Origin: Nereocystis luetkeana
Taxonomy: Eukaryota; Sar; Phaeophyceae; Laminariales; Laminariaceae
NCBI GenBank assembly: GCA_031213475.1
Contig: JARUPZ010000025.1
Location: 8,826,592 to 8,890,591, forward strand
Direction of reading: 5' to 3'
DNA length: 64,000 nucleotides
The notes under the pieces are model-generated. The model searched no databases. It was not told the origin of the DNA and saw nothing but the letters and a program-made list of their open reading frames with translations. The translations under genes and the position numbers were made by a program. This document shows positions 10,001 to 20,454 of this stretch, in pieces; the stretch's first letter is position 1; each line of letters begins with the position of its first letter.

Positions 10001-12526
10001 AATAGTCGGCGACTGATAGTCAGCCAACTCACTGCCCTCTAGTACCTAGCCAACTACAAAGTAGTCGGCGACGTGTAGTCAACCAACTCACGGTCCCAGA
10101 TATCAAACCAACGACTAACTACTAGTCGGCGACTCATAGTCAGCCAACTCACCGCCTTATTAAATACTCACACATAACTGGCAGTAATACCTACCCGGTA
10201 GCCAACTAATAACCAGTCGGTGACTTATAATCAGCCAACTCACAGCCCTACCAATCACCGCACGCAACTAGCTGCTGTAACTACCTACTCAACAAATGAA
10301 TTGTTGGCGACTTACAGTCAGCCAACTAACAACCCTACTATTAATAATCATGGAACCTTCCTAGCCAACTAATAGTTAGTCGACGACTTATATTCCGCCA
10401 ACTCACAACCTCACCACACTCACTTTTCCGGCCACATGCCCTGATCGCACATCAACACGATGCCGAATCTCGATCTATGCTCCTCCTCTCCGCCCCCCTC
10501 CCCCGCCCTCCGCCCCCCTAGCTGAGCCCCCTTCTGCACCCCACCCCCCGCCGCTGCCAGCGCCCTATCCCCCCCCTCTCCTAAAACGCCTGCTGGTGGG
10601 GGTAAAGACCCCCAACCTCCGGGCGATTCTCTGGCAAGCTTGACGATGGGGCACTCCCCTCTGGGCCCGTGGGTGTGCTCCATCGCTCGCACCTGCCCGA
10701 CAGGAAGGCATGCATCATATATCGGAGGAAGAAAACGCCGTTTTACATTAGGAGTACCAGGGGAAATGAAGGCATACGCAATCTAGTGGAATGCCACTTG
10801 ACGCGTGCTCGTACGCACGGTAGGGTTGCACGTGTGCACCACGCGATCCTTCGAAAGAGGGACAGCTCAGACCAAATATCAACATCGTCCGAGAAAAATA
10901 AAATCAACAGAAACGGGTCATTTCTAAACGAACGAACAAAACAAAACAAGTTCTCCCCGCTTTTACGTGCTCCGTTCGGCATTGAAGGGGATCGAGGATC
11001 TATGGCCGCACGACTACGGCCTTGCATGATATCGAGTACGACTACGTACCGCCATGCATGACAGTGAGTACACCCCCCCCACCCCCCCCCTCAAACCCGC
11101 CCCTTGCCCAACCCGTCCGAAACAGCAATTTGTCATGTACCATATCATAGCATACGCGTCCGAAGCAGCCACCGGGGCTAACCACTACGATCAATATCGA
11201 TCGTGAAAAAAAAGTGCCACCCCCCCCACTATTAATAGCAACAGGATAAATCGTCTCAACACAAAAATCATCCAGGCAAAACAAAACAAAATCCGTGGAA
11301 AAAGCAAACGTAAGTATTCGTCTAGACACCAAGCGAAAACGTCAAAATCACCACCTAAAACAAACCAGCGAAAAAGAAAAGAAAAACGTAGGTAAAAAAA
11401 AAACAATTGCCCCCCCCCCACCCCCTCCCCCTATTTTATATAGGCTGGGTTGGCGTCGGTTGGCAACGACACTGTAAAACATGCCGCTCACTACGTAAGC
11501 TAGACAATCAAGGTACCGTTTTTCTTAATTTTCCTTTTTTGGCGGTCGATCACAGCTGGCTGTCGAGTTAGATCGTTTGTGCGAGGTGAACAACCTTTAC
11601 TCCGCCCAAGTGGGAATGATCGCATCACGTAGTGTTTATGGTAAGGCACCCAAGTGGCAGTTACATAGTACTCCCATTGCTGTCTCTGGAAATGCCTACA
11701 CCGGAAATCAAATCAAGTCGTTGAAGCTGTCATCCATATGCAAGTCCGCCTCACGAGCGGTTCTTTGTAGGTTGCAGCTCACCCTTTATGCGACTCGCCG
11801 GACACCTCACGGCGCTTCGCGCTTGGTGCAAGCAATGTCTGCCTGGTCGGTGAAAACCCGACGTGCTCCGTCCCGGCATTGCAGGGATGCGATGGTCTAT
11901 GGTCATACGACTACGGCCATGCATGATATCGAGTGCATCTCTCCTATCGAGGACACCCCCCCTCCCCCTACGTGCCATGCATGATGACGAGTTCACCCCC
12001 CCCCCCCCCCCCCTTACGGAACCCTCCCCTTCCAACTCACCTGAAAACAATAGGTCCTGATGTAGGTCTCCGAAACCGCAACCCATCCCAACCATATTAC
12101 CCCCAGAACCAACCCAACCACCCCCGTCCCGCGACACCATCTGACGCTTCGAAGGACGGTAGGAGCCCACCGCGATCGGAATGGCCGATGTTTGCGTCCG
12201 TCCAACGATTGCACCCCGTGAACGGGCAACGGTAACGACTCTCCCCTTTGTCGTGGCACACAGCCTGAGTGGGACCGGGAGTCGCTGGCAGGCGGGAGGG
12301 GGAGGGAGGAAGGGAGGGAGGGAGGGGGGGTGGGAGGGATGGAGGGAGAGAGGGAAGGAGTGTTTAGGTCAATCAGTGATACATTGTGTGTGGGGGGGGG
12401 GGAGGATGGAGAGATGCAATTTACGCCAAGGTCAAGACGGAGAGATAGACAGAGGGACGAAACAACAGCTATCGAAACGAATATTGGAGGTGGACCACTT
12501 CGGCGAGAAAGATAATCCCCGATCAA
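3959..12526 (-). CDS. GT34-family (GMA12/MNN10-type) type II membrane glycosyltransferase, 8 exons
   Basis: Eight exons (12526-12041, 10692-10424, 9334-9176, 8630-8527, 7834-7671, 6333-6152, 4895-4802, 4036-3959) join with matching phases and GT-AG borders into 511 residues ending in TAG. The order is a basic N-terminal part with one hydrophobic span (about residues 134-152), a Gly/Glu-rich linker, the first strand FGIVLMCDQGM, NKQAYADLHGYDV, the metal-binding DxD in FVDIDAFIMNP (D308 and D310), KDWNGPNSGVIIIKNS, REWWDQ, FNYEQRAMHYLL, and GDFMLHFAG near the C-terminus. These are hallmarks of GT34 alpha-galactosyl, mannosyl and xylosyl transferases, which use nucleotide sugars in the Golgi lumen; the sugar and acceptor cannot be told here. 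The start is the first ATG of an open frame at 12526, so an upstream exon is possible. Introns are 0.5-1.3 kb and full of repeats. Confidence 0.88.
4415..4560 (+). repeat. GATC-rich element fragment
   Basis: Shares CCTGATCTGTATGATCTGG, TTTCCTGGGTTGGATCTGTA and CTGCACAGAT with the family at 23-27, 34, 41, 47, 51, 57 and 60 kb. It lies in the last intron of the GT34 gene. Confidence 0.6.
4802..4895 (-). CDS. GT34 gene exon 7: GDFMLHFAG motif
   Basis: The 31 codons run YVKGDFMLHFAGKKGRVRTN and on to DYYYPLAAK. GDF..HFAG is the last conserved block of GT34 and usually lies close to the C-terminus. The acceptor is GTTTTGCAG and the donor GTACAG. Confidence 0.9.
4968..5065 (-). repeat. short interspersed repeat (TCCAATAACTCTGGAGTGGAA family), copy 1
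   Basis: Matches copies at 5540-5805 (minus), 55130-55225 (plus) and 59345-59450 (plus) through GCAGTCCGTGGTC, CAGGCTCCAATAAC and CTGGAGTGGAA. Confidence 0.6.
5278..6125 (+). repeat. dispersed repeat R1, copy 1, interrupted
   Basis: Same unit as 11405-12000: TTTTATATAGGTTGGGTTGG at the left, CGGCCATGCATGAGATCG at the right. An insert at about 5540-5805 with a T-rich end and the TCCAATAACTC repeat splits it. It sits in intron 6 of the GT34 gene, antisense to it. Confidence 0.75.
5540..5805 (-). mobile_element. short interspersed repeat inserted in R1
   Basis: The ~270 bases are absent from the paired R1 copy (11660-11668 runs straight from CAGTTACAT to AGTACTCCC). The insert carries the GGCTCCAATAACTCTGGAGT core in reverse and a T-rich 5' end, as expected of an antisense A-tailed SINE. 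Confidence 0.6.
6152..6333 (-). CDS. GT34 gene exon 6
   Basis: The acceptor is GTCGGCAG and the donor GTGGGT. It encodes RAMHYLLQPDSWTEQG, a Tyr/Glu/Asp-rich loop, VVLDQCAMNSYLVHPW and a Lys-containing tail. It follows FNYEQ without a gap, giving the family's EQRA.HYL motif, and leaves two bases that combine with C of exon 7 to code Ser. Confidence 0.88.
7671..7834 (-). CDS. GT34 gene exon 5: KDWNG and WWD motifs
   Basis: It encodes DPTVEPDMIVTKDWNG, then PNSGVIIIKNSDYSHW and LREWWDQ, ending FNYEQ. A near-invariant Asn/Gly turn, the I.NS strand and WWD are typical of GT34. The acceptor is TTCCCAG and the donor GTGATT (phase 0). Confidence 0.9.
8527..8630 (-). CDS. GT34 gene exon 4: DxD metal-binding motif
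   Basis: The 34 complete codons start FVDIDAFIMNP, the DxD that binds Mn and nucleotide sugar in this family. The acceptor is TTACCAG and the donor GTGAGT. The split codon before it (AT plus T) gives Ile, so the join reads DYDYLIFVDIDAFIMNP. Confidence 0.9.
9176..9334 (-). CDS. GT34 gene exon 3: nucleotide-sugar fold
   Basis: The acceptor is CGTGTCAG and the donor GTGAGC. It encodes YTQMSLDNKQAYADLHGYDV, then a short insert, AAWSKLLVLEKHL and GDYDYL. NKxxYAxxHGYD followed by W.K...L is a classic GT34 signature. Its one-base and two-base ends match exons 2 and 4. Confidence 0.88.
9590..10415. repeat. GTCAGCCAACTCAC minisatellite in GT34 intron 2
   Basis: About ten diverged units of 55-95 bases containing AGTCGGCGACTTATAGTC and AGCCAACTCAC. 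It ends just before exon 2 of the GT34 gene. Confidence 0.7.
10424..10692 (-). CDS. GT34 gene exon 2: stem linker and first catalytic strand
   Basis: The acceptor is TCGGGCAG and the donor GTGAGT. The exon enters in phase 0 and leaves two bases. It begins VRAMEHTHGPRGECP, passes through a Gly/Glu/Ala-rich linker, and ends FGIVLMCDQGMWPE, which fits the first beta strand of the GT34 fold. The split codon (AA plus A) gives Lys at the join. Confidence 0.72.
11405..12000 (+). repeat. dispersed repeat R1, copy 2 (fullest)
   Basis: About 600 bases from CCCCCTATTTTATATAGG to the ATCGAGTGCATCTCTCCTAT end. It lies in intron 1 of the GT34 gene, antisense. It carries an open frame of about 78 codons (LSSICKSASRAVL...TPHGASRLVQAMSAWSVKTR) that is also open in other copies. 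Confidence 0.75.
12041..12526 (-). CDS. GT34 gene exon 1: cytosolic tail and signal anchor
   Basis: The 162 codons run from ATG at 12526 to CAG before a GTGAGT donor (phase 0). The first 120 residues are Pro/Ser-rich and look disordered. A basic stretch (RSVRWCRG) then precedes a hydrophobic span, TGVVGLVLGVIWLGWVAVS, as expected of a Golgi type II anchor. A weaker hydrophobic patch lies at residues 14-30. The start is less certain than the 3' border. Confidence 0.65.
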
Positions 12527-12972
12527 TCTTCACATCAGACTGCTGAAACGGGTGTAGAGGGTATCAAGCTATAATGTGGGCATTTACTCCGGAGAACAAA
12601 AATCCATACGCGAGCCATTCCCCAGATAGGCACCAAGCGAGAGCAGGCTGCCAAATTATAAGTTTGCTCGTTCGTCAACCCCAGGAAAATTCCAGGAAAA
12701 TTACGTGAAAAACAAAAGTTATGCTATAAATACCTTGTACTTGTGATATCTACAGTACGTACTGGCTTGTACTGCTGCACGCTCATATCATAGAATGTTG
12801 CACGATATTACAAGACCACGCTTGCGCTTGTTTTAAACAGGGCCCAAAAAAAAACATATTGTTCGATATTCAGGTGTTTGTGATGAATTTGGTTGGAACC
12901 AATTTGGTTGTGTTTGTTGTGGTCTGCTTGCTGTATAAAAATGAACCCAAGCCATGGAACCTTCCTACGAGT

Positions 12973-13071
12973 TATAGCCCTTTTAGGACTGCCGCCTCGT
13001 TTTGAGGACAACGTACTTGGAATTTGACTGGTTCGTCCACAACAATGGGACTGCAGTCCTAAAAGGGTTAT
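12973..13071. mobile_element. GTCCCC fold-back element
   Basis: Inverted arms TATAGCCCTTTTAGGACTGC and the matching CAGTCCTAAAAGGGTTATA. The centre reads GAATTTGACTGGTTCGTCC. Confidence 0.7.
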
Positions 13072-13341
13072 AACCTTACCCCAAGAAAAGTTATTATTAG
13101 GTTAGATAAGGCATTTTGGCCACTCTTTGGTAGTTATTGTTGGGTTGGGTTACAACTTTTACCGGTACAACTCTTAGGAAGGTTCCATGAGTTGGGGTTA
13201 TTTCTGTGATTGGGATAGGAAATATGGAAAACAGGCAGCAAGAAACCCAACCGAATCGGTTGCAACCAAATTTTTCGCAACGCCCTACTTTTAGAATACT
13301 ATTATTAATAATAGATAGGTGAATGGGCGGACTGTTCAGTA

Positions 13342-13439
13342 TTAACCCCTTTGGAACCGCAGTCCCGTCTTGGGGACAACCCACTCAAATTCTAAGTAAT
13401 TTGTCCCCAAAACGGGACTGCGGTTCTAAAAGGGTTAAT
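13342..13439. mobile_element. GTCCCC fold-back element
   Basis: Well-preserved copy: ATTAACCCCTTTGGAACCGC to GGTTCTAAAAGGGTTAAT, with a short AAATTCTAAGTAATTT loop. Confidence 0.78.
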
Positions 13440-13665
13440 ATTAATAGAGTTTTGCACTCGGACTAGGATGGATGCATTGATGGATGGATTGATAATTGCA
13501 TGGATGGATGGATGGCCTGATGGGTACGTGGATGAACTGGTGAGTGGATGGATGGACTGACGGATGGGTTGGCTGATTGAGTGATTGAGTGATAAATTGA
13601 TTGATTGGTCGATATATGGATGCGTTTGATCGATCGATTGATTGATTGATTACTTGGATGCTTTC
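13440..13665. repeat. GGATGGAT / TTGATTGA tetranucleotide tract
   Basis: Diverged GATG and GATT repeats; frames through them give His/Ser/Ile or Asp/Gly-poor peptides with no protein character. CTG and CAC repeats follow to about 14000. Confidence 0.6.
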
Positions 13666-14583
13666 TTCGCCATCATACGTATCATCCGTGTGGCGGGCGT
13701 CATGTAAACAAAATAAACAAGTACGCATCACGCAGCTGCAAGACAAGAAAAAAAAAATCCGCACTACTGCTGATTCTGTTGTATTAATAGTTGGTGCCGC
13801 TGTTGTCGTGGAGCGATGGCGGTACGGGTTCACTCGTTGGGGGTATCTTGTACTGCTGCTGCTGGTGCTACCACTGCCACCGCTACTACTGCTACCATCA
13901 CCACCACCAACAATCCTCCTCCTACTGATACTAGTAATAATCACCCACCGACACCAGTTTTTCACATTAAACCGTTCTTGTACCCCACCGACAGGCAGCA
14001 CACCCAGCGTCCGTGCCGATTCTTCACCCTAGAGAGATACTCGTCCAAGCTCTGTGGTCACAATACGACGACACAGAGATACTACAGTCCAGTGTAATGC
14101 AGTGAGACAGAGAGAGAGTCGGCGATGCAACGCCATGCCATCGTACTGGATACGAGAGGCACAACATGCACACGCCAGCAATCCAGATGATACATGGCAA
14201 CATGGCAACCTATTGCTCGTAAAACCACCAAGATCACCACCAAGATCACCACCATATACTGGTGCCATATTCTACTGCTGCTGCTGCTGAGCGTGGTGGA
14301 AACGCTCACCATAGGTGCGCCGCCGCAATCCACCATCTAGCCACGCCTTGCATCCTACCTCCTACCTCCAGCTCGTTTTTCTTCTCCGTCGACAAACCTT
14401 TTATTCCGCTCTGTGTAAATACACCCAACAAATCCTCGATCTCGTAGCTGGGGTTGTTTTCAAATTATGGTAAAAATGAGAGTGAACGCGACTGCCTACG
14501 CATACAGAGCGCAGGACATTTACTGCACTATAGATATGTGTATATAGGGTATAAAGCGGAACGAGTGTTGGATGTTCATCTCC

Positions 14584-14681
14584 TTAACCCTCCTAGGACC
14601 CCAGTCCCGTTTTGGGGACAAACTACTTATAATTAGAGTGAATTGTCCCCACATATGGGAGTGCGGTTCTAAAGGGGTTAA
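14584..14681. mobile_element. GTCCCC fold-back element
   Basis: Arms TTAACCCTCCTAGGACCCCA and GCGGTTCTAAAGGGGTTAA, loop with AATTAGAGTGAATT. Confidence 0.73.
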
Positions 14682-14744
14682 CGTGATGCAAAAAAGAGGA
14701 GGGTAGCCAAGCTCACCACTCCGATTGAATGGTTGAGGGCCACT

Positions 14745-15117
14745 GCTGTGTACTTTTTTTTTTTTTTTTTTTTTGCTCATCCCATTCATTATCTTCGCAC
14801 ATACATCTTCTTCTCTCTCTCCTTCCAACCCGTAACTCAGATCCGGGGTCACATAGCAGGCTCTTCTCCCCCCTTCCCGCTACGGTACGTGCCTTCATTT
14901 TTTATCGCGAGAAGATTTCAGCCTTTTCTTCCCTCGTCGACTCGCATCGAATTGTGCCTACCCACGCTGCAAGGCGCTCTCAACAATTGAATCCTTTTTT
15001 TTTTTTTTTTTTTTGCAAATAAAGTCAAAGTCCGACCCACCTGGGGCTCGAACCCAGGACTCAAACAAGTAGAATTCGAGGTTAACCACTTGAACCACCG
15101 GGGCGACCGGGAACAGG
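14745..15117 (-). mobile_element. tRNA-derived SINE, family 2, near full length
   Basis: Read on the minus strand: a tRNA-like head at 15115-15035 with a box A-like TGGTTCAAGTGG and box B GGTTCGAGCCC in a perfect five-pair T arm, an A run, then the core TTCGATGCGAGTCGACGAGG, CTCGCGATAAAAAATGAAGG and CACGTACCG, and a family 2 tail (GTGACCCCGGATCTGAGTTA) ending in an A run. The acceptor stem is mismatched, so this is not a working tRNA gene. Confidence 0.72.
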
Positions 15118-15126
15118 CGCCCAAAG

Positions 15127-15284
15127 ATGTCAGGAGACACAAGTCAAGCAAGGCAAAACGTGCGCTGTCAAGGGCGCAGGGCCGAGTGTTTCACACCAAA
15201 ACCTACCAGTAGTTGGTGTCGGTCATGGCATGCCAAGGCAACGTTGGCTGTCTGTCAAGGGGTGAAAACGCTGCCTCCTGACAT
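15127..15284. mobile_element. MITE with ATGTCAGGAGACA inverted ends, copy 1
   Basis: Begins ATGTCAGGAGACA and ends TGCCTCCTGACAT; interior shares GTGCGCTGTCAAGGG and CTGTCTGTCAAGGGGTGAA with the copy at 44372-44524. Confidence 0.68.
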
Positions 15285-15690
15285 ACCTGGTACTGGCTCG
15301 CGCCTCAGACCCAACCAGACAGCCTCATAATACTCCCTGTCCCTGTGTGTCGAACACAGTTCACCTCAGCCACTCTGTCGAACAAGCAAGCGGTAAGCTC
15401 TACTGAAAAATAGACTTGGCGCGACCATGGATGTCTATACCGTGCCGCTATGTCCCTTTACCCTTTCCATAAGAACCGTTCGTATTAAAAAAAAAGATAA
15501 AAACGGTCGTTAGATTTCGGGATAGAACGGTGTACATGAAAAAACACGACAATACCTCGAAGTTTTTCAAGAAAAAGAGTATCAACGAAGATAAGCTGAC
15601 ATTCACCCGAATCTGAGATCACGCGAATCTACCATCCATAATATCAATACTATATAGTACTGTATTAACAGGTGCTTCTTGTAACAGTAC

Positions 15691-15892
15691 CTGTTAGGAC
15701 TGCCGTCCCGTTTAGGCGTACATAAAGCCTACAGTAGTCAAATTCTGAGTACTTTGTCCCCAAAACGGGACTGCAGTCCAGTAATGAATCCCGCAAGGAC
15801 TGCAGTCCCGTTTCGGAGACAAACTACTTAGAATTTGACTGGTTTATCCCCACAACGGGACTGCAAGCAGTACTATTAATAAAAGGGTTACT
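15691..15892. mobile_element. two adjacent GTCCCC fold-back elements
   Basis: A copy to about 15782 and a second from about 15796. The second carries TATTAATA near its right end (CAGTACTATTAATAAAAGGG) where other copies read CCTAAAAGGG. Confidence 0.68.
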
Positions 15893-15971
15893 TGAGGCAC
15901 AGACCACCATTGTGTGCGGAAATGTAGGAGCCGTGTGGGCAAAACAGTACTGGTGGGTATTCATACTAATA

Positions 15972-16127
15972 TTACGGGGGACCATAGTTAATAGGACCAC
16001 ATACTGTCAGTACAAATGTTCAAATATATACCTGGAAGGACCACATACTGTCAGTACAAATGTTCAAATATATACCTGGAAGGTTTTTATGTATACCGTA
16101 GGTCCTATTAACTATGGTCCCCCGTAG
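15972..16127. mobile_element. TTACGGGGG MITE with internal duplication
   Basis: TTACGGGGGACCATAGTTAA to the inverted end, flanked by TA. An internal segment of about 45 bases (GGACCACATACTGTCAGTAC onward) is doubled. It holds TACCTGGAA where others have TA. Confidence 0.8.
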
Positions 16128-16218
16128 TAGTATTCAAACGATCCTTTTGAATTTTCGGACATATTCAACGTACGTACATACGACCATTATCATCCCATAA
16201 ATAGGTACCAGGTATTTC

Positions 16219-16326
16219 GTACGGGGGACCATAGTAAATAGGACCATATATTGTTGGTAAAAATAGGTGAATATATAGGTTTTTGGGTGCACCATAATAA
16301 GTCCTATTATCTATGGTCCCCCGTAA
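16219..16326. mobile_element. TTACGGGGG MITE
   Basis: Termini TACGGGGGACCATAGTAAAT and ATCTATGGTCCCCCGTAA, ~107 bases, about 90 bases from the previous copy. Confidence 0.8.
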
Positions 16327-16329
16327 ATG

Positions 16330-17430
16330 TGTGGTAGATACGTACGAATCTACGAAAAGTAATCGGCGTGTTGTTCCGTCGGGCTGGGGCGACGGTTATT
16401 GCGCCAGAATCAATAAGAAAATTACAAATGTAGGCGAAAGTAATCGGCATGTGGTGCTGCCGTCCGTCGGGCTGAGGCGATTGTTACATCGTTATAAAGC
16501 TTAAAGCTAGTCCTACAATACCACAAACCTCTTACAATAAACGTCGTATTTAAGTAGTACGGTGGTATTTCGAAGTCGACGAGGGAAGAAGGTGTACGAG
16601 TATACGCTGAAAGTAGGCATACCTGATACTAGGTGAGGCACAAGGTACTGGGTACTTCGTGAACTGGCATTTTCGTACATATATAGGTCGTGCAGGCACA
16701 GCAGTGCGGAGTGTTTGCTCTATATACCTGCTGCCCTGCTGTGCTTCTGTGACTCGTCACTTGTCATGACGCAGCAAGCAGAACAGCAGTAGCAGCAGCA
16801 GCAGAACAACAGCGCAGCACAACGTAACACGTATGCAACACGTACGAACGAGTAACCCGCGACGACCTTCGAACGGGTTCATGCGCGAGAAAAGAACAAA
16901 ACGCTCACTTCGCACGATTTCCAGTATGGCATGTACGTGGTATAGGTAGGTATGGAAACATGGAAACAGGTCGTGGACACCGATAGAAAAAACGAGCACT
17001 TAAGAAAGGACAGGAAATAAGAAAATCAGGAGTCTGTACTCGTATGCTGAAGATAGTGTAGAACGCACCCATTCTCAAATACCTGGTGGGAAATACAACC
17101 TGGACCAGCTTTTCTGTTTCTTACCAGGTACCAGTACGTGGTAAGTGGTACCTGGTATAATTCAATAGAATAGGTGTCCTGTGTCAGGAACTCTATACCT
17201 GGTACCCGGTATATTGTATCGTACTTGCGGAAAATTGTAGAAACCAGGCAGAAAAAGGCTGGTACGAGAAATTTCGAAAATAATTCCGCTTCCACGTGCA
17301 CTACAAAAAAACATCTTATTTTTAGTACAGAACCCACCGAAAAAAAATATCAAAAAAGAGGAAAATAAAGTGCACGCACTCTAAAACTTGCATGCATGCG
17401 TAGACCGGTATAAATAACGGTATTCCTCTC
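16330..17430. other. no gene recognised
   Basis: A pair of ~45-base direct repeats (AAAGTAATCGGC...GTCGGGCTG) at 16350-16480, short CAG runs near 16785, and several TACC(A/T)GGTA motifs. No supported coding region. Confidence 0.4.
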
Positions 17431-17438
17431 TCACTCAC

Positions 17439-17580
17439 CATGGAAAGCTCCCGACCGACCTCCGACGTTTGCGAAGCAGCCCTAGCCACTCCCCTCCCCC
17501 CCCCCACGCAGCTTTTCCCGCAGCGACCGCCCTCTCCAAGCCCCACATCTCGGCCGCCCCGGACGGTGACCTTGCTGACG

Positions 17581-17617
<37 letters not shown>

Positions 17618-18063
17618 TTGGCCCGCATGCCCTACACCGGCTCGAGCAGGAGCCAGATCGCAGCTCGGACACGGGAGCATCTGAACCGACCGTCCGCTGC
17701 CTGAAAAGGGAGAAGGGTCTAACGACACCCCACGCTCTCCCACGGCCGGCAGCCTCTCGGTCGTGGTGCACCCGCTGTCTCCGAGACCGTTGCCACCGAC
17801 CCCTGTTATAATCGCACTGCACTGCTGCTGCTGCTGCTGTTGCTGTTCTATATTTGCTGTAGAGGCCTGGCACGCACACGATGATCGAGGTCTTCGGTAA
17901 CGTGGTGCATTGTCTAAATCGCCTTGAGAGATAGGAGCAGTAGCAGGAGCAGCAGCGCCCGCGCGGGCTACTCCTGGCCCGCCAGGACGCACGCCATGGT
18001 CAGCGGACGGAGGAGGGCTGGACGGAGAGGAGGCCGGCGGCTCGAGCAACGCTTTGCACATAC
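17439..18063 (-). CDS. Gln-rich exon, possibly 3' part of the PLP-enzyme gene
   Basis: This is an open stretch after acceptor CTACCATCAG, running to a strong GTGAGTGAG donor that also contains an in-frame TGA. It encodes MCKALLEPPASSPSSPPPSA, two polyglutamine runs (8 and 13 residues) and a charged end (LLRKRRRSVGSFP). Its two-base start is in phase with the possible exon at 20339-20225, but it could be a separate gene or a chance frame over CTG repeats. I do not recognise a domain. Confidence 0.4.
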
Positions 18064-19004
18064 CTGATGGTAGCTGCGAAGTCGAGGTGTCCCGGGTATC
18101 CTCTCGGCAAACGAAGAATTACACCAGACACGTGATAGAGAGCGCGATTTTGACTCTCAGGCTGTGAGCTACGTGGTAGCTCTTTGCGGGCTGGCCTAAA
18201 GGCCAGCTTAGCCTAGCTCGGGATTCCTCCACACCACGCTCGCCTTTCTCCTGTATCGCGTTTCCTCGAGGTCCAGAGGGCACTCTCCTTTGGGCTCTGC
18301 GCGCGTGCGCGTGCGGCGGGAGCAGCAGCAGAACAGTTGTGCAGTTGTGTCCGTTCAAAAAAGAAAGAAATCAAAACCATGGAATAATACCTCGAAACCA
18401 AAGGTACCCGAAACGTCACATGATTCAAAATGCGGAGGGTTTTTGCAGTGCTCGTTCTTTCGTTTGCCACATTTTGTAGACGAGAATATAGTCCGCGTTT
18501 TGACTCTGATATTGACATAGAATGCTTATTATTTCCCGTCTGTCTAGAGTGATACCTGTTATCGTTCACGTATTATATGCTGCTGGCTGTTGTTGTGTTG
18601 TTCAGACGTTTATTTACCTGTATACGACCTACGACCTTATTCTCTCGTACCTCGAAATCCCTTTCTGCAGCCCTCTTGTAGCATCCAGGAGAGCCACGAG
18701 ACCATATCCGTCGCGAAAAAAGGGGTGCACGATGAGCGAAACTTGCACACAGCTTGCAAAATTGAAAGAAGCAGAAGCAGACGTTCCGTAAAGTTAACAA
18801 ATCGGTCAAACTCACAGCTGACGTCCTCTGTAGACCAGATACTATATACCTGGTATATGGATCTCCACAATGTCTAACCGTATCACTATAATTTACGCGA
18901 ATCTCTGTTCGGTAAAGTACCGATCGCTTTTTTGTTACCGCCCTCGTATGGATATACTAACCAAGGTGTACGAGTGATCTATATTCTCAGTAGAAAATAG
19001 GCCG

Positions 19005-19380
19005 GCGTCCCCGGCTTCTTGATAGTTTCTGCGTGCCTATCGAGATTATTAATTTCGTACCAGGTAGGCTGTAGGTTCAAGTCTTACCGAATACGTAGGG
19101 GCTTTTCCTTGCATCAAAAAATGATTAATAGCGGAAAGTGCGAGAGAGAGCCTGAGTTTTAGTTGTATACTTTCGATGAAATTTTAAATCGACGAGCAGT
19201 GGGAATGCTGAACCCTACGAGTATGCGCGACAAAAAATAAAGGCACGTACCGGGGGGAAGGGAAGACATATATACCTGTGACCACGGTTTGTCCAGAAGA
19301 AGCTTGTTGAGGGTAAAAAAATACGAGTTTAGGCTGGAAAGTAGAGGTAAAATTAAGTGCTGATTAAAAAAGAAGAAAAA
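19005..19380 (+). mobile_element. tRNA-derived SINE, family 1
   Basis: Head with GTAGGTTCAAGTCTTACC (box B), core TTCGATGAAATTTTAAATCG, ACGAGCAGTGGGAATGCTGA and ATAAAGGCACGTACCGG, tail CTGTGACCACGGTTTGTCCA. Same family as 29680-30155 and 40150-40478. The head carries TACCAGGTA where the 40 kb copy has none. Confidence 0.68.
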
Positions 19381-20224
19381 AAAAATACAAGTCGTATCTA
19401 TCTACGAGTATATACGTGTACGATACTCGTATCTATACTGTATCTTCACACTCTCTGCACCACAGCACCATGGAAGCGCATGCTCTAGATAACAATGACT
19501 TACTTGAGAAGCGATGGCAGCCCGAGCAACAGGCCTGTATGGTGGGTTAGACCATCTCTCTCTCTGTTATTTATTTGTGACCTGATGCTTCTTCGTGGGG
19601 TATACACCACACTGTCCGGAAGTATACCTGGAAATGTATACCGCGAGGAGTGTAAACTACTACCTGGTATTAAATATTATTGTTAATACCAGAACGGGGC
19701 CGTTATGTTTTTCATTTTCTAAATTGAAATAAATCCAAACGGTGTCCTTTACACTTCCTCCGTACAGAGGGAGAATTAAAGCCGTGTACCTACCTACCTG
19801 TGTGTGTACCTGACGTACGAGCTTTGTTGATCAGGAACAAGAAAGAGGGTACCGCAGAGCACCTGCCTGCTAGGTACCTACATTCGTGTACATCATGTAA
19901 TGTATATACCACATGTATAGGTTGTATAGGTCTACGTAGCAGTAGTACTGCTGTAGTTCGTACCAGGTATATAATAATATTAATAGTACTGCTGTTGGGA
20001 CACGGAATGCATGCGGGTACTGCCGCCACCTATTAAATATAGCTATTGTTCGTTGGTGGTAGCATGCCTCTATCAGTACCGCAAAAGTTGTTATTATGGT
20101 CACACCCATCACCTAAAAGTATATGTCGAGGCTAAAACCAGCACATATACTAAGAGTAGCTTCCTGAGAGTGTGCACGGGAGTAGTGCGTGGTACATGCG
20201 GTAGGGATATTTTTTTGGCCTTAC

Positions 20225-20339
20225 TTAGCTTTTCGGTTTCGGGCAACCCATGGAGGGCGAGTGCCCTGCCAGATCCGTTGCGTCGCCGCCGCTGCGGGTC
20301 CACCTGCGCATTCGTCTGGCCTATTCCGCACTGCAAATA
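20225..20339 (-). CDS. possible PLP-enzyme gene exon 11
   Basis: The 38 codons starting YLQCGIGQTNAQVDPQ are bounded by ATAG and GTAAGG and are in phase with exon 10. YLQCGIGQTN loosely resembles the (L)Y.H.GG..GN block expected at the family's C-terminus, but the acceptor lacks a good pyrimidine tract. Weak candidate. Confidence 0.35.
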
Positions 20340-20454
20340 CTATCCTCCTGCTTCGCATTATACCTATGGACACGAACATACGCATAGCTAAACTTTCGTA
20401 CCTTTACACGTGGCATCGTCGGAAGGATTGGTATACTACTTGTGGTACAATAGT

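Noticed and set aside
15035-15115. tRNA gene on the minus strand
   Set aside because: The T arm and box B are intact, but the acceptor stem and anticodon loop do not fit, and an A run with SINE core follows; it is a SINE head. The same applies to the heads at 19.0, 30.1 and 40.4 kb.
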